Origin: Paraburkholderia sp. SG-MS1
GTDB lineage: Bacteria > Pseudomonadota > Gammaproteobacteria > Burkholderiales > Burkholderiaceae
Assembly: GCF_012275575.1 (NCBI RefSeq)
Contig: NZ_NPIH01000136.1
Location: forward strand, 1 to 64,000
Direction: 5' to 3'
DNA length: 64,000 bases
Shown: positions 46,004-54,244 of the stretch, piece after piece
Layout of the letters: the number at the start of each line of letters is the position of its first letter
Position numbering within the stretch: position 1 is the first letter of the stretch
Notes under the pieces: model-generated
What the model was told of the DNA's origin: nothing
What the model saw: only the letters and a program-made list of their open reading frames with translations
Databases searched by the model: none
Position numbers and translations under genes: made by a program

Positions 46004-47562
46004 AGACCGAGTCTTGGCTCGTCTCATGGATCGGCATGACCGACCTCCAATGCGCGGAAGCAGACAGCGGCGATGCGGGTCCGGTGGCTTCGGCGGTCGG
46101 CGCGGGCGGTCGGTTCGATCGCATCCTGTTGCTGACCAGTCATCCGTTTCAGCGCAGCCGCGCTTACTGCGAATGGCTTGAGCGAAAGACCGGTTGCGTG
46201 GAACCGCAACTGCACGAGGTCGAACTCGTCAGCCCGATCAACTACGCGGAGATTTACGAGAAGGTCAGCGACGAGCTGGGGCAGGCGCGGCTGCCGCGCC
46301 ACGGCGTCGAGCTGACCTTCCATTTGAGTCCCGGGACGCCCGCGATGGCGGCGATCTGGATCATGCTCGCTAAGACGCGCTTTCCCGCCCATCTGATTCA
46401 GACGTCTAGGCAGCACGGACTTGAAACCGTCGATTTCTCATTCGACCTCGCCAGCGACTTTCTTCCCGAATATCTGCAGCGCAGCGATGCCCGCATCCAA
46501 CGGCTCGCCAATGCGCGTGTACCCGTGCCCGGCTTCGAGAAGATTATCCATGCGGATCAGGGCATCGCCACGCAGATTGAGCGGGCGCGGCGCATCGCGG
46601 CCTTCGACGTGCCGGTGCTGATTCTCGGCGAGACGGGCACTGGAAAGGAACTGTTCGCCGAAGCCATCCACTCATCGAGCAGGCGCGCCGCGCAGCCGTT
46701 TCTCGCAGTGAACTGCGGGGCCATTTCGAAGGAACTCGCAAATTCGGAGCTTTTCGGTCACCGGAAAGGTGCGTTCACCGGAGCGATGGCCGACCGGCCC
46801 GGACACTTCCGGGAAGCAGACGGCGGCACGCTCTTTCTCGATGAAATCGGCGATCTGCCGTTGGATGCTCAAGTGCGACTGCTGCGCGCGCTTCAGGAAA
46901 AGGAGATCACGCCGTTGGGCGAGTCGCGCCCGGTCAAGGTAAATGTACGGATCATCGCGGCGACACATCGTGATCTGCAATCCGATGTCGCATCCGGACG
47001 CTTTCGCGAAGACCTTTTTCACCGGCTTGCCGTCGGCGTGCTGTCGTTGCCGTCACTGCGCGAACGGGGCGCTGACTTGGGGCTGCTCGTCGATCATTTT
47101 CTGGGAAAGATCAATGCAGAAGGGGGGCTCGGCCCGGAAGCGCCGCACAAGGACATCTCGCCGCAGGCTCGCGACGTTTTCCTGAGCCATGCGTGGCCCG
47201 GCAACGTGCGCGAGCTTTATCACACGCTCGTGCGCGCCGCCATCTGGTCGCAGGACCGGACCATCACCGACTGCGATGCTCGCGCCGCTTTGCTAATTAC
47301 CGCGAAACCGGACGAGCCGGTAATGGGGCGCGCACTCGGCGGCGGCTTCGATCTGCAGGATGTGCTGGACGAAGTGACGCGTCATTATCTTGCCCGCGCG
47401 ATGACCGCGAGCGGCCAGCGCAAGAAGCGAGCAGCGGAGCTACTCGGGTTCGGAAACTATCAGACATTTTCCTACTGGCTGCGCAAGCACGGCATGGAGT
47501 CTGAAGGACTGGAGTCCGATGAAGCACAAAAAAATCTCTCCAAAACAAAAGATTTTCTGTGA
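46000..47562 (+). CDS. CARF-like, sigma-54-dependent transcriptional activator (RtcR-like)
   Basis: 520-residue activator. Residues about 1-150 form a Rossmann-like CARF-type sensor with [24 protein letters not shown] and the ligand-loop signature [13 protein letters not shown] (about 109-116), similar to the SxGTxxM loop of CARF domains that bind cyclic or linear oligonucleotides. The sigma-54 AAA+ domain follows: Walker [11 protein letters not shown] (about 208), the sigma-54 contact loop GAFTGA (about 256), Walker [13 protein letters not shown] (about 276) and arginine-finger region [11 protein letters not shown] Fis-type helix-turn-helix lies at [20 protein letters not shown] (about 474). 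Only RtcR is widely known with CARF plus sigma-54 AAA+. It should activate a -24/-12 promoter, and one fits 70 bases downstream. Confidence 0.85.
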   Translation: MKTESWLVSWIGMTDLQCAEADSGDAGPVASAVGAGGRFDRILLLTSHPFQRSRAYCEWLERKTGCVEPQLHEVELVSPINYAEIYEKVSDELGQARLPRHGVELTFHLSPGTPAMAAIWIMLAKTRFPAHLIQTSRQHGLETVDFSFDLASDFLPEYLQRSDARIQRLANARVPVPGFEKIIHADQGIATQIERARRIAAFDVPVLILGETGTGKELFAEAIHSSSRRAAQPFLAVNCGAISKELANSELFGHRKGAFTGAMADRPGHFREADGGTLFLDEIGDLPLDAQVRLLRALQEKEITPLGESRPVKVNVRIIAATHRDLQSDVASGRFREDLFHRLAVGVLSLPSLRERGADLGLLVDHFLGKINAEGGLGPEAPHKDISPQARDVFLSHAWPGNVRELYHTLVRAAIWSQDRTITDCDARAALLITAKPDEPVMGRALGGGFDLQDVLDEVTRHYLARAMTASGQRKKRAAELLGFGNYQTFSYWLRKHGMESEGLESDEAQKNLSKTKDFL

Positions 47563-47635
47563 ACGGTATGGCGGCGAGACCACGCTTGAACATGCAAGGC
47601 CTTGAATGGACGCTGGAAATCAGCGGCGGTACGAC

Positions 47636-47651
47636 GGGCATGCCTCTCGCA
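47636..47651 (+). promoter_or_regulatory. Candidate sigma-54 (-24/-12) promoter of the defence operon
   Basis: GGGCATGCCTCTCGCA: the invariant GG (47637-47638) and GC (47649-47650) are ten bases apart, the surrounding bases match TGGCACG-N4-TTGCA at all but three positions, and transcription would begin about 22 bases before the DUF4258 start codon. It lies directly downstream of the sigma-54 activator gene and upstream of the operon. Confidence 0.5.
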
Positions 47652-47683
47652 TTATCGAAGGCATTCCCGACAAGGACTTCACC

Positions 47684-48010
47684 ATGCACATCGAGATCGA
47701 CCGGCCAAACGACACACGCCTCCACTGGGTCACCGCTCACGCGGCCCTGCGCATGCAGCAACGCGGCATTACTGCTCAATTGCTCGAACTGGTCCTCCGC
47801 TATGGCCGCACGCTGCACGAGCGCGGACTGTCGTTCCGGGTCATCGGGCATAAGGAAGTCGAGCGTCACGCGCGCCGTGGCTTGGATTTGCAGCGCGCGG
47901 CGGGCATTCACGTGTTGGTCGAAGCGGACGGCGCCGTGGTCACGACCTACCGCAACCACGACTTGCGCCGAATCCGGCCGGGCAAGCGCCGCCACACGGC
48001 GCGTCATTGA
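47684..48010 (+). CDS. DUF4258 domain protein
   Basis: 108 residues from ATG 47684 (CAAGGAC upstream). The segment LHWVTAHAALRMQQRGITAQLLELVLRYGRTLHERG, with its R-M-x-Q-R-G-I pattern and the following VIGHKEVERHARRGLDL and DGAVVTTYRN, is typical of DUF4258, a small fold often found with toxins and defence genes. It is the first gene behind the candidate sigma-54 promoter, 27 bases ahead of the vWA gene. Possible toxin, adaptor or nuclease role; unproven. Confidence 0.75.
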   Translation: MHIEIDRPNDTRLHWVTAHAALRMQQRGITAQLLELVLRYGRTLHERGLSFRVIGHKEVERHARRGLDLQRAAGIHVLVEADGAVVTTYRNHDLRRIRPGKRRHTARH

Positions 48011-48037
48011 GTCACTGAAACTCGAGAAGGGATAGAG

Positions 48038-48859
48038 ATGGGTTTCGCCAAATACCTCGAAGACAACTACAGCCGCTTCTACGGCACGAGCATCGTCCGA
48101 AGACGAGAGCATGACCGATTTTTTACCGGCGGCGCGCAGGCGCCCCTCGAAAACGAAGGCAACAACACAAAGATGAACACTTCGAAGCTCAAGGATTTCA
48201 CGGTCGCCGAGGCGCGGCCTCTTCCGGTGATCGTGCTGGCGGACGTGAGCGGCAGTATGTCCGAAGACGGCAAGATTGAAGCGCTGAATCAGTCGCTGCA
48301 GGACATGATCGCGGCTTTCGCAGTCGAGTCCCGCATGCGAGCGGAGATTCAGGTGGGACTGATCACCTTCGGCGGCAGCCGCGCGGACGTGCATCTGCCG
48401 CTCGCGCCGGCGCACCAGATTTCGTCGATGGAGACGCTGTGCGCCGAGGGACGCACGCCCATGGGCGCGGCGTTCAACGAGGCGCGCCTACTCATCGAGG
48501 ATCGCGATCTGATCTCGTCGCGAGCTTATCGGCCGGTGCTCGTGCTCGTCTCCGACGGCCAGCCTACCGACGATTGGGAGCCGGCGTTCGAGGCGCTGTG
48601 CCGCGCCGAACGCGCCCAGAAAGCGACGCGCTTCGCCATGGCGATCGGCGCGGATGCTGACACCGACATGCTCAAACGCTTTGCCAACGATGTCGAATCG
48701 CCGCTCTTCGAAGCGCATGAGGCAACGGATATTCCACGCTTCTTCCGCGCAGTGACTATGTCCGTCACCACTCGCTCACGCAGCACCACGCCGAATACGC
48801 CGGTGTCGCTCTCGCTGGCCGATCGTCCCAGCGACGACGACCTGGATCTGGACTTCTGA
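48038..48859 (+). CDS. vWA domain protein (TerY-like)
   Basis: 273-residue protein with a von Willebrand factor A domain. The metal-ion-dependent adhesion site is complete: LADVSGSMSED (D-x-S-x-S), the Thr in EGRTPMGAAF and the Asp in LVSDGQPTDDW. The N-terminal about 50 residues are unrelated and polar; the C-terminus is acidic (DRPSDDDLDLDF), a plausible phosphorylation or partner-binding tail. With the PP2C and kinase genes that follow without gaps it forms the TerY-P triad described by Aravind and colleagues as a phosphorylation-controlled module of stress and DNA-processing systems. Its stop codon directly abuts the next ATG. Confidence 0.87.
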   Translation: MGFAKYLEDNYSRFYGTSIVRRREHDRFFTGGAQAPLENEGNNTKMNTSKLKDFTVAEARPLPVIVLADVSGSMSEDGKIEALNQSLQDMIAAFAVESRMRAEIQVGLITFGGSRADVHLPLAPAHQISSMETLCAEGRTPMGAAFNEARLLIEDRDLISSRAYRPVLVLVSDGQPTDDWEPAFEALCRAERAQKATRFAMAIGADADTDMLKRFANDVESPLFEAHEATDIPRFFRAVTMSVTTRSRSTTPNTPVSLSLADRPSDDDLDLDF

Positions 48860-49558
48860 ATGTTGCGGGCAACGGGCGCGACGGTGATCGGACCGGGACA
48901 TCGTCTTGATGCGACGTCCAATCAGGATGCTGTACGGATTCGCGGAGAGCGCGGCGGCTGGTTCGCCGCGGTGGCCGACGGCCTCGGTTCGCGCGCCCGC
49001 AGTCGGGTCGGCTCGCGACTCGCCGTTCGGCTCGCGCAACGCGCGTGGCGCGCCGATGACGCCGCGCCCGACGCACGCGCGTCGATCCAGCATTTTTACC
49101 AAAGCTGGCTGCGCACGCTGCCATCGTCACCAGGCGACTTCGCGACCACTGTGCTCGCGGCCCGCTGCGGTGCGGATGGCGTATGTCATTTGATCCAACT
49201 CGGGGACGGGCTCGCGCTCTATCGAGCGGCGGGCGTGTTTGGCGTGCTGAGCGGCGCGCGCGCGGGCTTCGGCAACGAGACGGAGGCGCTCGGCGTAACG
49301 AAGTCGTTCTCCGCGTGGAGGACGGCGCGTATCGCGCTGTCGGAACCCGGCGATGGCGTGATGCTGATGACCGACGGCATTGCCGACGATTTGCGTCCCG
49401 AACGGCTCGGAGCCTTCTTCGATCATCTGCATGCGCAGGCACGCGCGCGTAGCCGCCGCGCGGGCCGGCGCTGGCTGGAGCGGCAACTGGAAGCATGGCC
49501 CACGGCATTGCACAACGATGACAAATCGATCGCCCTGATTTTTCGAGACAGCAGATGA
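48860..49558 (+). CDS. PP2C-family serine/threonine phosphatase
   Basis: 232 residues. PP2C metal and catalytic motifs appear in order: NQDAVRI, VADGLGSRARSRVGSR, FATTVLAAR, IQLGDGLALY, LMTDGIADDLRPE and NDDKSIALIF (the last pair of Asp residues coordinate Mn/Mg). It should reverse the phosphorylation made by the kinase encoded next. It starts immediately after the vWA stop codon and overlaps the kinase start by four bases (ATGA), indicating a co-translated triad. No transmembrane segment; cytoplasmic. Confidence 0.87.
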   Translation: MLRATGATVIGPGHRLDATSNQDAVRIRGERGGWFAAVADGLGSRARSRVGSRLAVRLAQRAWRADDAAPDARASIQHFYQSWLRTLPSSPGDFATTVLAARCGADGVCHLIQLGDGLALYRAAGVFGVLSGARAGFGNETEALGVTKSFSAWRTARIALSEPGDGVMLMTDGIADDLRPERLGAFFDHLHAQARARSRRAGRRWLERQLEAWPTALHNDDKSIALIFRDSR

Positions 49559-50949
49559 ATGCTACACATGAGGCAGCAAACAACAAGAAGCCGCGAGGCA
49601 AACGCGAGGTGGAAGACGAGCGCGGGAGCCGCTATCTCCTGATCGATTCGCTGTCGGAAGGCGGCCAGGGCCTTGTCTGTCTGACGGACACGCCGGGCGT
49701 GCTGGTCAAGGTCAGCCGGTTGCCGATTAGCGATGCCCGGTCCGCGCGCTGGTTCCAGCAGGTACAGCGCGTCAAGCGTTTGCCGCTGGATGGCCTGAAG
49801 GTTGCGCGGCCACAGGCGATGATCGTCAGTCCGCGTCACGGTTACGTGATGGAATTGATGGACGGGCTCGAACCACTCCAGCGCCTGCTGGACGCGCCGC
49901 TGCAAAGCGGCATGCCGGGTTTCCTGGAGAGCGGCGGCTTGTCGCGGCGTCTGCGTCTGCTCGCGGGGCTCGCCGGGACGCTTGCCGAATTGCACGGGCG
50001 CGGACTGGCGTACGGCGATCTCTCGCCGGCGAATGTCTTTGTGTCGCGCTCGATCGAGCATTCGGAAGTGTGGCTGATCGACTGCGACAACATCAGCGCG
50101 CTGTCGAAGACGAGCGTCGATTCGATCTACACGCCCGGGTACGGTGCGCCGGAAGTCGTGCGGGGTGTATCGGGAATTGATAGCGTGACCGATGCTTGGA
50201 GCTTCGCCGTCATCGCCTATCAGTTGCTGAGGATGCAGCATCCTCTGAAGGGTGATCAGGTGAACGATGGTGACGAGGATGAAGAGCAGCGCGCGCTGCG
50301 CGGCGAACTGCCGTGGATCGACGACTCCGTCGACGAGAGCAATCGCGCCTCGTCCGGCATTCCGCGCGATTCGGTGATCTCGAAGCGCCTCGGTGAACTC
50401 TTCCAGCAATGCTTCGACTCCGGACGGACCGCGCCGCTCGAACGTCCCTCAATGCAGCAATGGCGCGCGGCGCTGGACTTCGCGCTGCACATGCTGGTGC
50501 AGTGCGACGATTGCGGCAGCATGTTCTATTTCAATCGCAATTTACAGTGCAGTTTCTGCGATCACAAAGAAGTGCCGGAGCGCCATCTGCTGCTGCGTCA
50601 CTGCCTGCGTGCGCCGGAACTGAAGGACGAGCCGGGCATCGGCGATGACAATCTCCTGCGCACGGGTTTCCATCAAATTTTGAACCACACGACCGTGCAG
50701 CTGCGCACTTCGCCGCCTGGAACCTTCAGCTACGCGCTCAGCGATCTCTGGTGCACGCTGTTGCTGACCGACGACGGGTTGTGCATCGATCCGGTTCGAG
50801 GAATGAACACTTTCCTGCAGGCCGGCGCCGGCGCGACGCTCAGACGGCTGAAGCGTCGCGAGGTCATTCCGTTCACGAACAGGAATGAGCAGTATTTCCT
50901 TTGTCTCGGTGAAGAAGAGCGTTGCCATGTCTGGCAATTCCAGTGGTGA
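49555..50949 (+). CDS. Serine/threonine protein kinase with C-terminal zinc ribbon
   Basis: 464 residues. The kinase fold begins near residue 25: Gly-rich loop SLSEGGQGLVCL, the Lys of VLVKVSRL, catalytic loop RGLAYGDLSPANVFV (Asp and Asn, about 154), metal-binding WLIDCDNIS in place of DFG, and YTPGYGAPEVVRG in the activation segment. After the kinase (about 316-345) a four-cysteine ribbon CDDCGSMFYFNRNLQCSFCDH follows, then an FHA-like or beta-rich stretch to the end. It is the third member of the TerY-P triad; likely targets are the vWA protein or the helicases encoded next. Confidence 0.85.
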   Translation: MNATHEAANNKKPRGKREVEDERGSRYLLIDSLSEGGQGLVCLTDTPGVLVKVSRLPISDARSARWFQQVQRVKRLPLDGLKVARPQAMIVSPRHGYVMELMDGLEPLQRLLDAPLQSGMPGFLESGGLSRRLRLLAGLAGTLAELHGRGLAYGDLSPANVFVSRSIEHSEVWLIDCDNISALSKTSVDSIYTPGYGAPEVVRGVSGIDSVTDAWSFAVIAYQLLRMQHPLKGDQVNDGDEDEEQRALRGELPWIDDSVDESNRASSGIPRDSVISKRLGELFQQCFDSGRTAPLERPSMQQWRAALDFALHMLVQCDDCGSMFYFNRNLQCSFCDHKEVPERHLLLRHCLRAPELKDEPGIGDDNLLRTGFHQILNHTTVQLRTSPPGTFSYALSDLWCTLLLTDDGLCIDPVRGMNTFLQAGAGATLRRLKRREVIPFTNRNEQYFLCLGEEERCHVWQFQW

Positions 50950-50956
50950 GGCGCCC

Positions 50957-53900
50957 ATGCAATTCGCTGATTTCCCCCTGCTCGAATCCGACGTCCATTT
51001 TGTCCGCGCCACCGGCGGTCTGGCCGCCGTGCCGCTGCGCCGCAATGTCGAAGTTTCTGTCTCGCGCGATGCGGACGGCGTGCTCTGGCTCGGTTACGAA
51101 AGCAACCTTATCGAACTGGATCCAGACAGTTGTTCGAAGAGCTTCGTATTGCTCGCCGACCGGCGTGATCTCGCTTGGCTGTTGCTCAAACAACTGGACG
51201 ACACGTTCCACCTCCAGACCATCCTGCCGTCGGGCTGGACGCTGCTCGACGAACCCGTGCAGATCGCGGTGGATGAACAGAACATCGCTACGCTCGTGCA
51301 ACGCAACGCCATCGATCTCTACGATGCGGCCGAGGCGCTCGCCTGGCTGAAGAAAGAGTTCGTCGTCGAAGGCCACAAGTCGTGGGTGGCAGTTTTGCGA
51401 GAATCCGGGTCGCGTACCGGCGACTGGACGCTGATCGGCCAGTCGTGGCGCATGTATCTGCAAGGCGAGGCCGGTGGACGTGTGGTCGTACGCCGGCTGT
51501 GGCGGCAGCGCGCGACAGGACTCGAATGGACGCGGATGGACGGCGCGTTCGAATTCGTGGAAGCCACCGCCGCCAGTCGGTTGTTGACCCCGGCGGCGCG
51601 GGCGAGCTTTGATCAGTCGGTGCAGAACAACGGCAGCTATCTTGCGCTGTGGAAAAAATACAGCGAACAGGAATGGCAGCGCAGCCAGCGGCAGGCGGCA
51701 TCGCTGGGCGTGCTGGAGTATTGCGGCGCCGAAGAGGCGAGCGATGAAGGCGGCGTCTGGCGCTTCGACGTTGCACCGGAGGAACTGCGCCGTTTCCTGG
51801 ATGCTTGGCGCGCGCTCGAAGCCGACGGCAGTCTTGAACTCGAAGCGAGCGCGCAACATCCTGATTGGCGCATTGAACTGGACAAGGTCGCGCAGTCGCG
51901 CCGTTTTCGCGGGACGCCGGAGATGGGCCGGGCCGGGTTGCTGCTTATCCGGTCGTGGCGCAGGCCGCCGGAGCAGGGCTATCTGTCGCTGTCGCTGGCA
52001 GGTGACCGTTCGGTGCAGGAGCGCCGCGGCAAGGCGCGGGCCGAAATCGATGGCGGCCGGCGGATGCCACAGTTGCGCTATCTGCTACAGAACGTATCGA
52101 TGCCGCCCGCGCGCAAAACACCGTATACACCGCTTTCACCTGCGGCGCGCGCCTGCTTCAGAAATGGCAAGCCGACGCCGCGTCAGGAAGAAGCCATCAA
52201 GGTTGCGCTGGAGACGCCGGACATCGCGCTGATCATCGGGCCGCCGGGAACCGGCAAGACGCAGGTGATCGCGGCACTGGAGCGGCGCATCGCGGAACTG
52301 GGCGAGCATGAGAACGTGCGGCACCAGGTGCTGATTTCGAGCTTTCAGCATGACGCGGTCGAAAATGCGCTGCATCGGACCGAGGTGTTTGGCTTGCCAG
52401 GCATCAAGGTAGGCGGACGCAAATCGGCGGAGGGACATGATCGCATCGAGCATTGGTGCAGGAAAACACGCGCCACGGTCGAGGAGAATCTCGCGGCCTG
52501 CGAATCCGGCGAACCGCATCTTGCGACGCTGCATCGGCTGCGCGAAGCGCTCGCAACGCTGCGTCTCACGGCGCTCGACCCGGAACGCCGATGTGCGGAA
52601 CTTGGGCATTTGACGGAATGTCTCGAAGCGCTCGCGGCATCGCGCAGTGGCTTGCGTATCTCATCGAATCTGCTGGAAGACTGGCGGGTGTACGTCGCAC
52701 AAACACCGGTAGCCGCCCCCCTCAGCCGGCAGAACACGACGCTGCTGTCGCGCAAGGTGCGCGGCCTGCGCGTGACGCCGGCCGCTTTCGCCGATGACGG
52801 CCGCGAGCGTCTGCTCGATCTAACTGCCACATGCGATTGGCTGGGCGGCGTGCCAGAGCCTCTGCTTGCAAGGTTGCGCGCGCTCGGGGCGCAACAGCAG
52901 GGGGACGACATGCCATGGGAGGCGGTGCAGGCGCTGAGAGGCGCGCTGCTTGACGCGGTCACCGACTATCGTCCACGGAGCGTCAAGCACCGGCTCGACG
53001 CGCGCGGCCTGAGTCTGCTGAACGCGATCGAAGCGGGCATCGAAGACCGACTGAAGGTGTCGCGCCTCGGCAAGGCCGGAGTACTGATGCGCTATCGCGA
53101 CGCGCTCGCCTTCGACTCGGTGCGCGCCGCAGACACAGTGCGCGAATACGCCATGATTGTCGGTGCGACCTGTCAGCAGGCTGCGAGCATGCACATGGCC
53201 AGCCTGAAGGGCCTGAGCGGGATCGGCGCGACGGGCATCACCTTCAACTCCGTGATTGTCGACGAGGCGGCACGCGCCAATCCACTCGACTTGTTCATTC
53301 CGATGTCGATGGCGCAGCGCCGCATCGTGCTGGTCGGAGATCATCGTCAGTTGCCTCACTTGCTCGAACCAGAGGTGGAAGACGAGGTCGCCCGTGCGCA
53401 CGATCTCAGCGACGAGCAGCGCGAAGCGTACAGGACGAGCCTGTTCGAGCGGCTGAGAGATCAGCTAAAAGAGCGTGAACAACAGGACACCGTGCCGCGC
53501 GTGGTGATGCTGGACGTGCAGTTCCGCATGCACGAAATGCTTGGCGATTTCGTGAGCCGCGAGTTCTACGAGAAGGAAGGGCTGGATCCGGTGAAGTCGG
53601 GCCGTCCGGCGTCAGCGTTCCTCTCGGACGTGCCAGGCCACGAAAACTGCGTGTGCGGCTGGATCGACGTGCCTGCCGGTGGCGGCGCGAACAAGGAAAC
53701 GCGCGCCAATCTGCCGAGTTGGCGCAGAAGCGCCGAAGCCATCCGCACAGCGCAGGAAGCCGCGCGCCTGCTCGAGGCATGCGGCGACGAAGTCAGCGTT
53801 GGTGTCATCACGTTCTACAGCGCACAGCGCGATGAAATCTTTAGTGAACTGATGCGCAGCGGACACGCGTGCCGCGACGATGAAACCCGCGAATGGGTGA

Positions 53901-54244
53901 TCGACGAAAAGTATCGTACGACTCGCAACGGCGAAGAGCGGTTTCGCGTAGGCACTGTGGACGCGTTTCAGGGCAAGGAGTTCGATATCGTCTTACTGTC
54001 CATCGTTCGTTCGAACGTGCACCCGCTCGGGACAAGCGGCGAGGCGTTCGAAAAAAGCGCGAACAAAAAATACGGGCACTTGCGCTTGAGCAATCGCATG
54101 AACGTCGCGATGAGCCGGCAGCGCTCGCTGCTGATCGCGGTCGGCGACCGCGCCATGGCCGAATGGGAGGGTGCAGGCGAGGCCGTGCCCGCGCTGAGCG
54201 CGTTCCTTCAACTGTGCAAGGGCGAGCATGGTCATGTTCTCTGA
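50957..54244 (+). CDS. SF1 helicase, UPF1/Dna2-like
   Basis: 1095 residues from ATG 50957 (GGTGAGG upstream; an ATG at 50927 is also in frame). About 400 N-terminal residues are unassigned. The superfamily 1B motor follows: Walker A IIGPPGTGKTQVIAALE (about 424), HQVLISSFQHDAVENAL, Walker B VIVDEAARANPLDL (about 767), motif III VLVGDHRQLPHLL, VMLDVQFRMHEMLGDFVSREFYE, and motifs V/VI VDAFQGKEFDIVLLSIVRSN and NRMNVAMSRQRSLLIAVGD. This arrangement matches UPF1/Dna2-type helicases common in defence islands. It sits directly downstream of the kinase gene; nucleic-acid remodelling is its likely task. Confidence 0.85.
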   Translation: MQFADFPLLESDVHFVRATGGLAAVPLRRNVEVSVSRDADGVLWLGYESNLIELDPDSCSKSFVLLADRRDLAWLLLKQLDDTFHLQTILPSGWTLLDEPVQIAVDEQNIATLVQRNAIDLYDAAEALAWLKKEFVVEGHKSWVAVLRESGSRTGDWTLIGQSWRMYLQGEAGGRVVVRRLWRQRATGLEWTRMDGAFEFVEATAASRLLTPAARASFDQSVQNNGSYLALWKKYSEQEWQRSQRQAASLGVLEYCGAEEASDEGGVWRFDVAPEELRRFLDAWRALEADGSLELEASAQHPDWRIELDKVAQSRRFRGTPEMGRAGLLLIRSWRRPPEQGYLSLSLAGDRSVQERRGKARAEIDGGRRMPQLRYLLQNVSMPPARKTPYTPLSPAARACFRNGKPTPRQEEAIKVALETPDIALIIGPPGTGKTQVIAALERRIAELGEHENVRHQVLISSFQHDAVENALHRTEVFGLPGIKVGGRKSAEGHDRIEHWCRKTRATVEENLAACESGEPHLATLHRLREALATLRLTALDPERRCAELGHLTECLEALAASRSGLRISSNLLEDWRVYVAQTPVAAPLSRQNTTLLSRKVRGLRVTPAAFADDGRERLLDLTATCDWLGGVPEPLLARLRALGAQQQGDDMPWEAVQALRGALLDAVTDYRPRSVKHRLDARGLSLLNAIEAGIEDRLKVSRLGKAGVLMRYRDALAFDSVRAADTVREYAMIVGATCQQAASMHMASLKGLSGIGATGITFNSVIVDEAARANPLDLFIPMSMAQRRIVLVGDHRQLPHLLEPEVEDEVARAHDLSDEQREAYRTSLFERLRDQLKEREQQDTVPRVVMLDVQFRMHEMLGDFVSREFYEKEGLDPVKSGRPASAFLSDVPGHENCVCGWIDVPAGGGANKETRANLPSWRRSAEAIRTAQEAARLLEACGDEVSVGVITFYSAQRDEIFSELMRSGHACRDDETREWVIDEKYRTTRNGEERFRVGTVDAFQGKEFDIVLLSIVRSNVHPLGTSGEAFEKSANKKYGHLRLSNRMNVAMSRQRSLLIAVGDRAMAEWEGAGEAVPALSAFLQLCKGEHGHVL

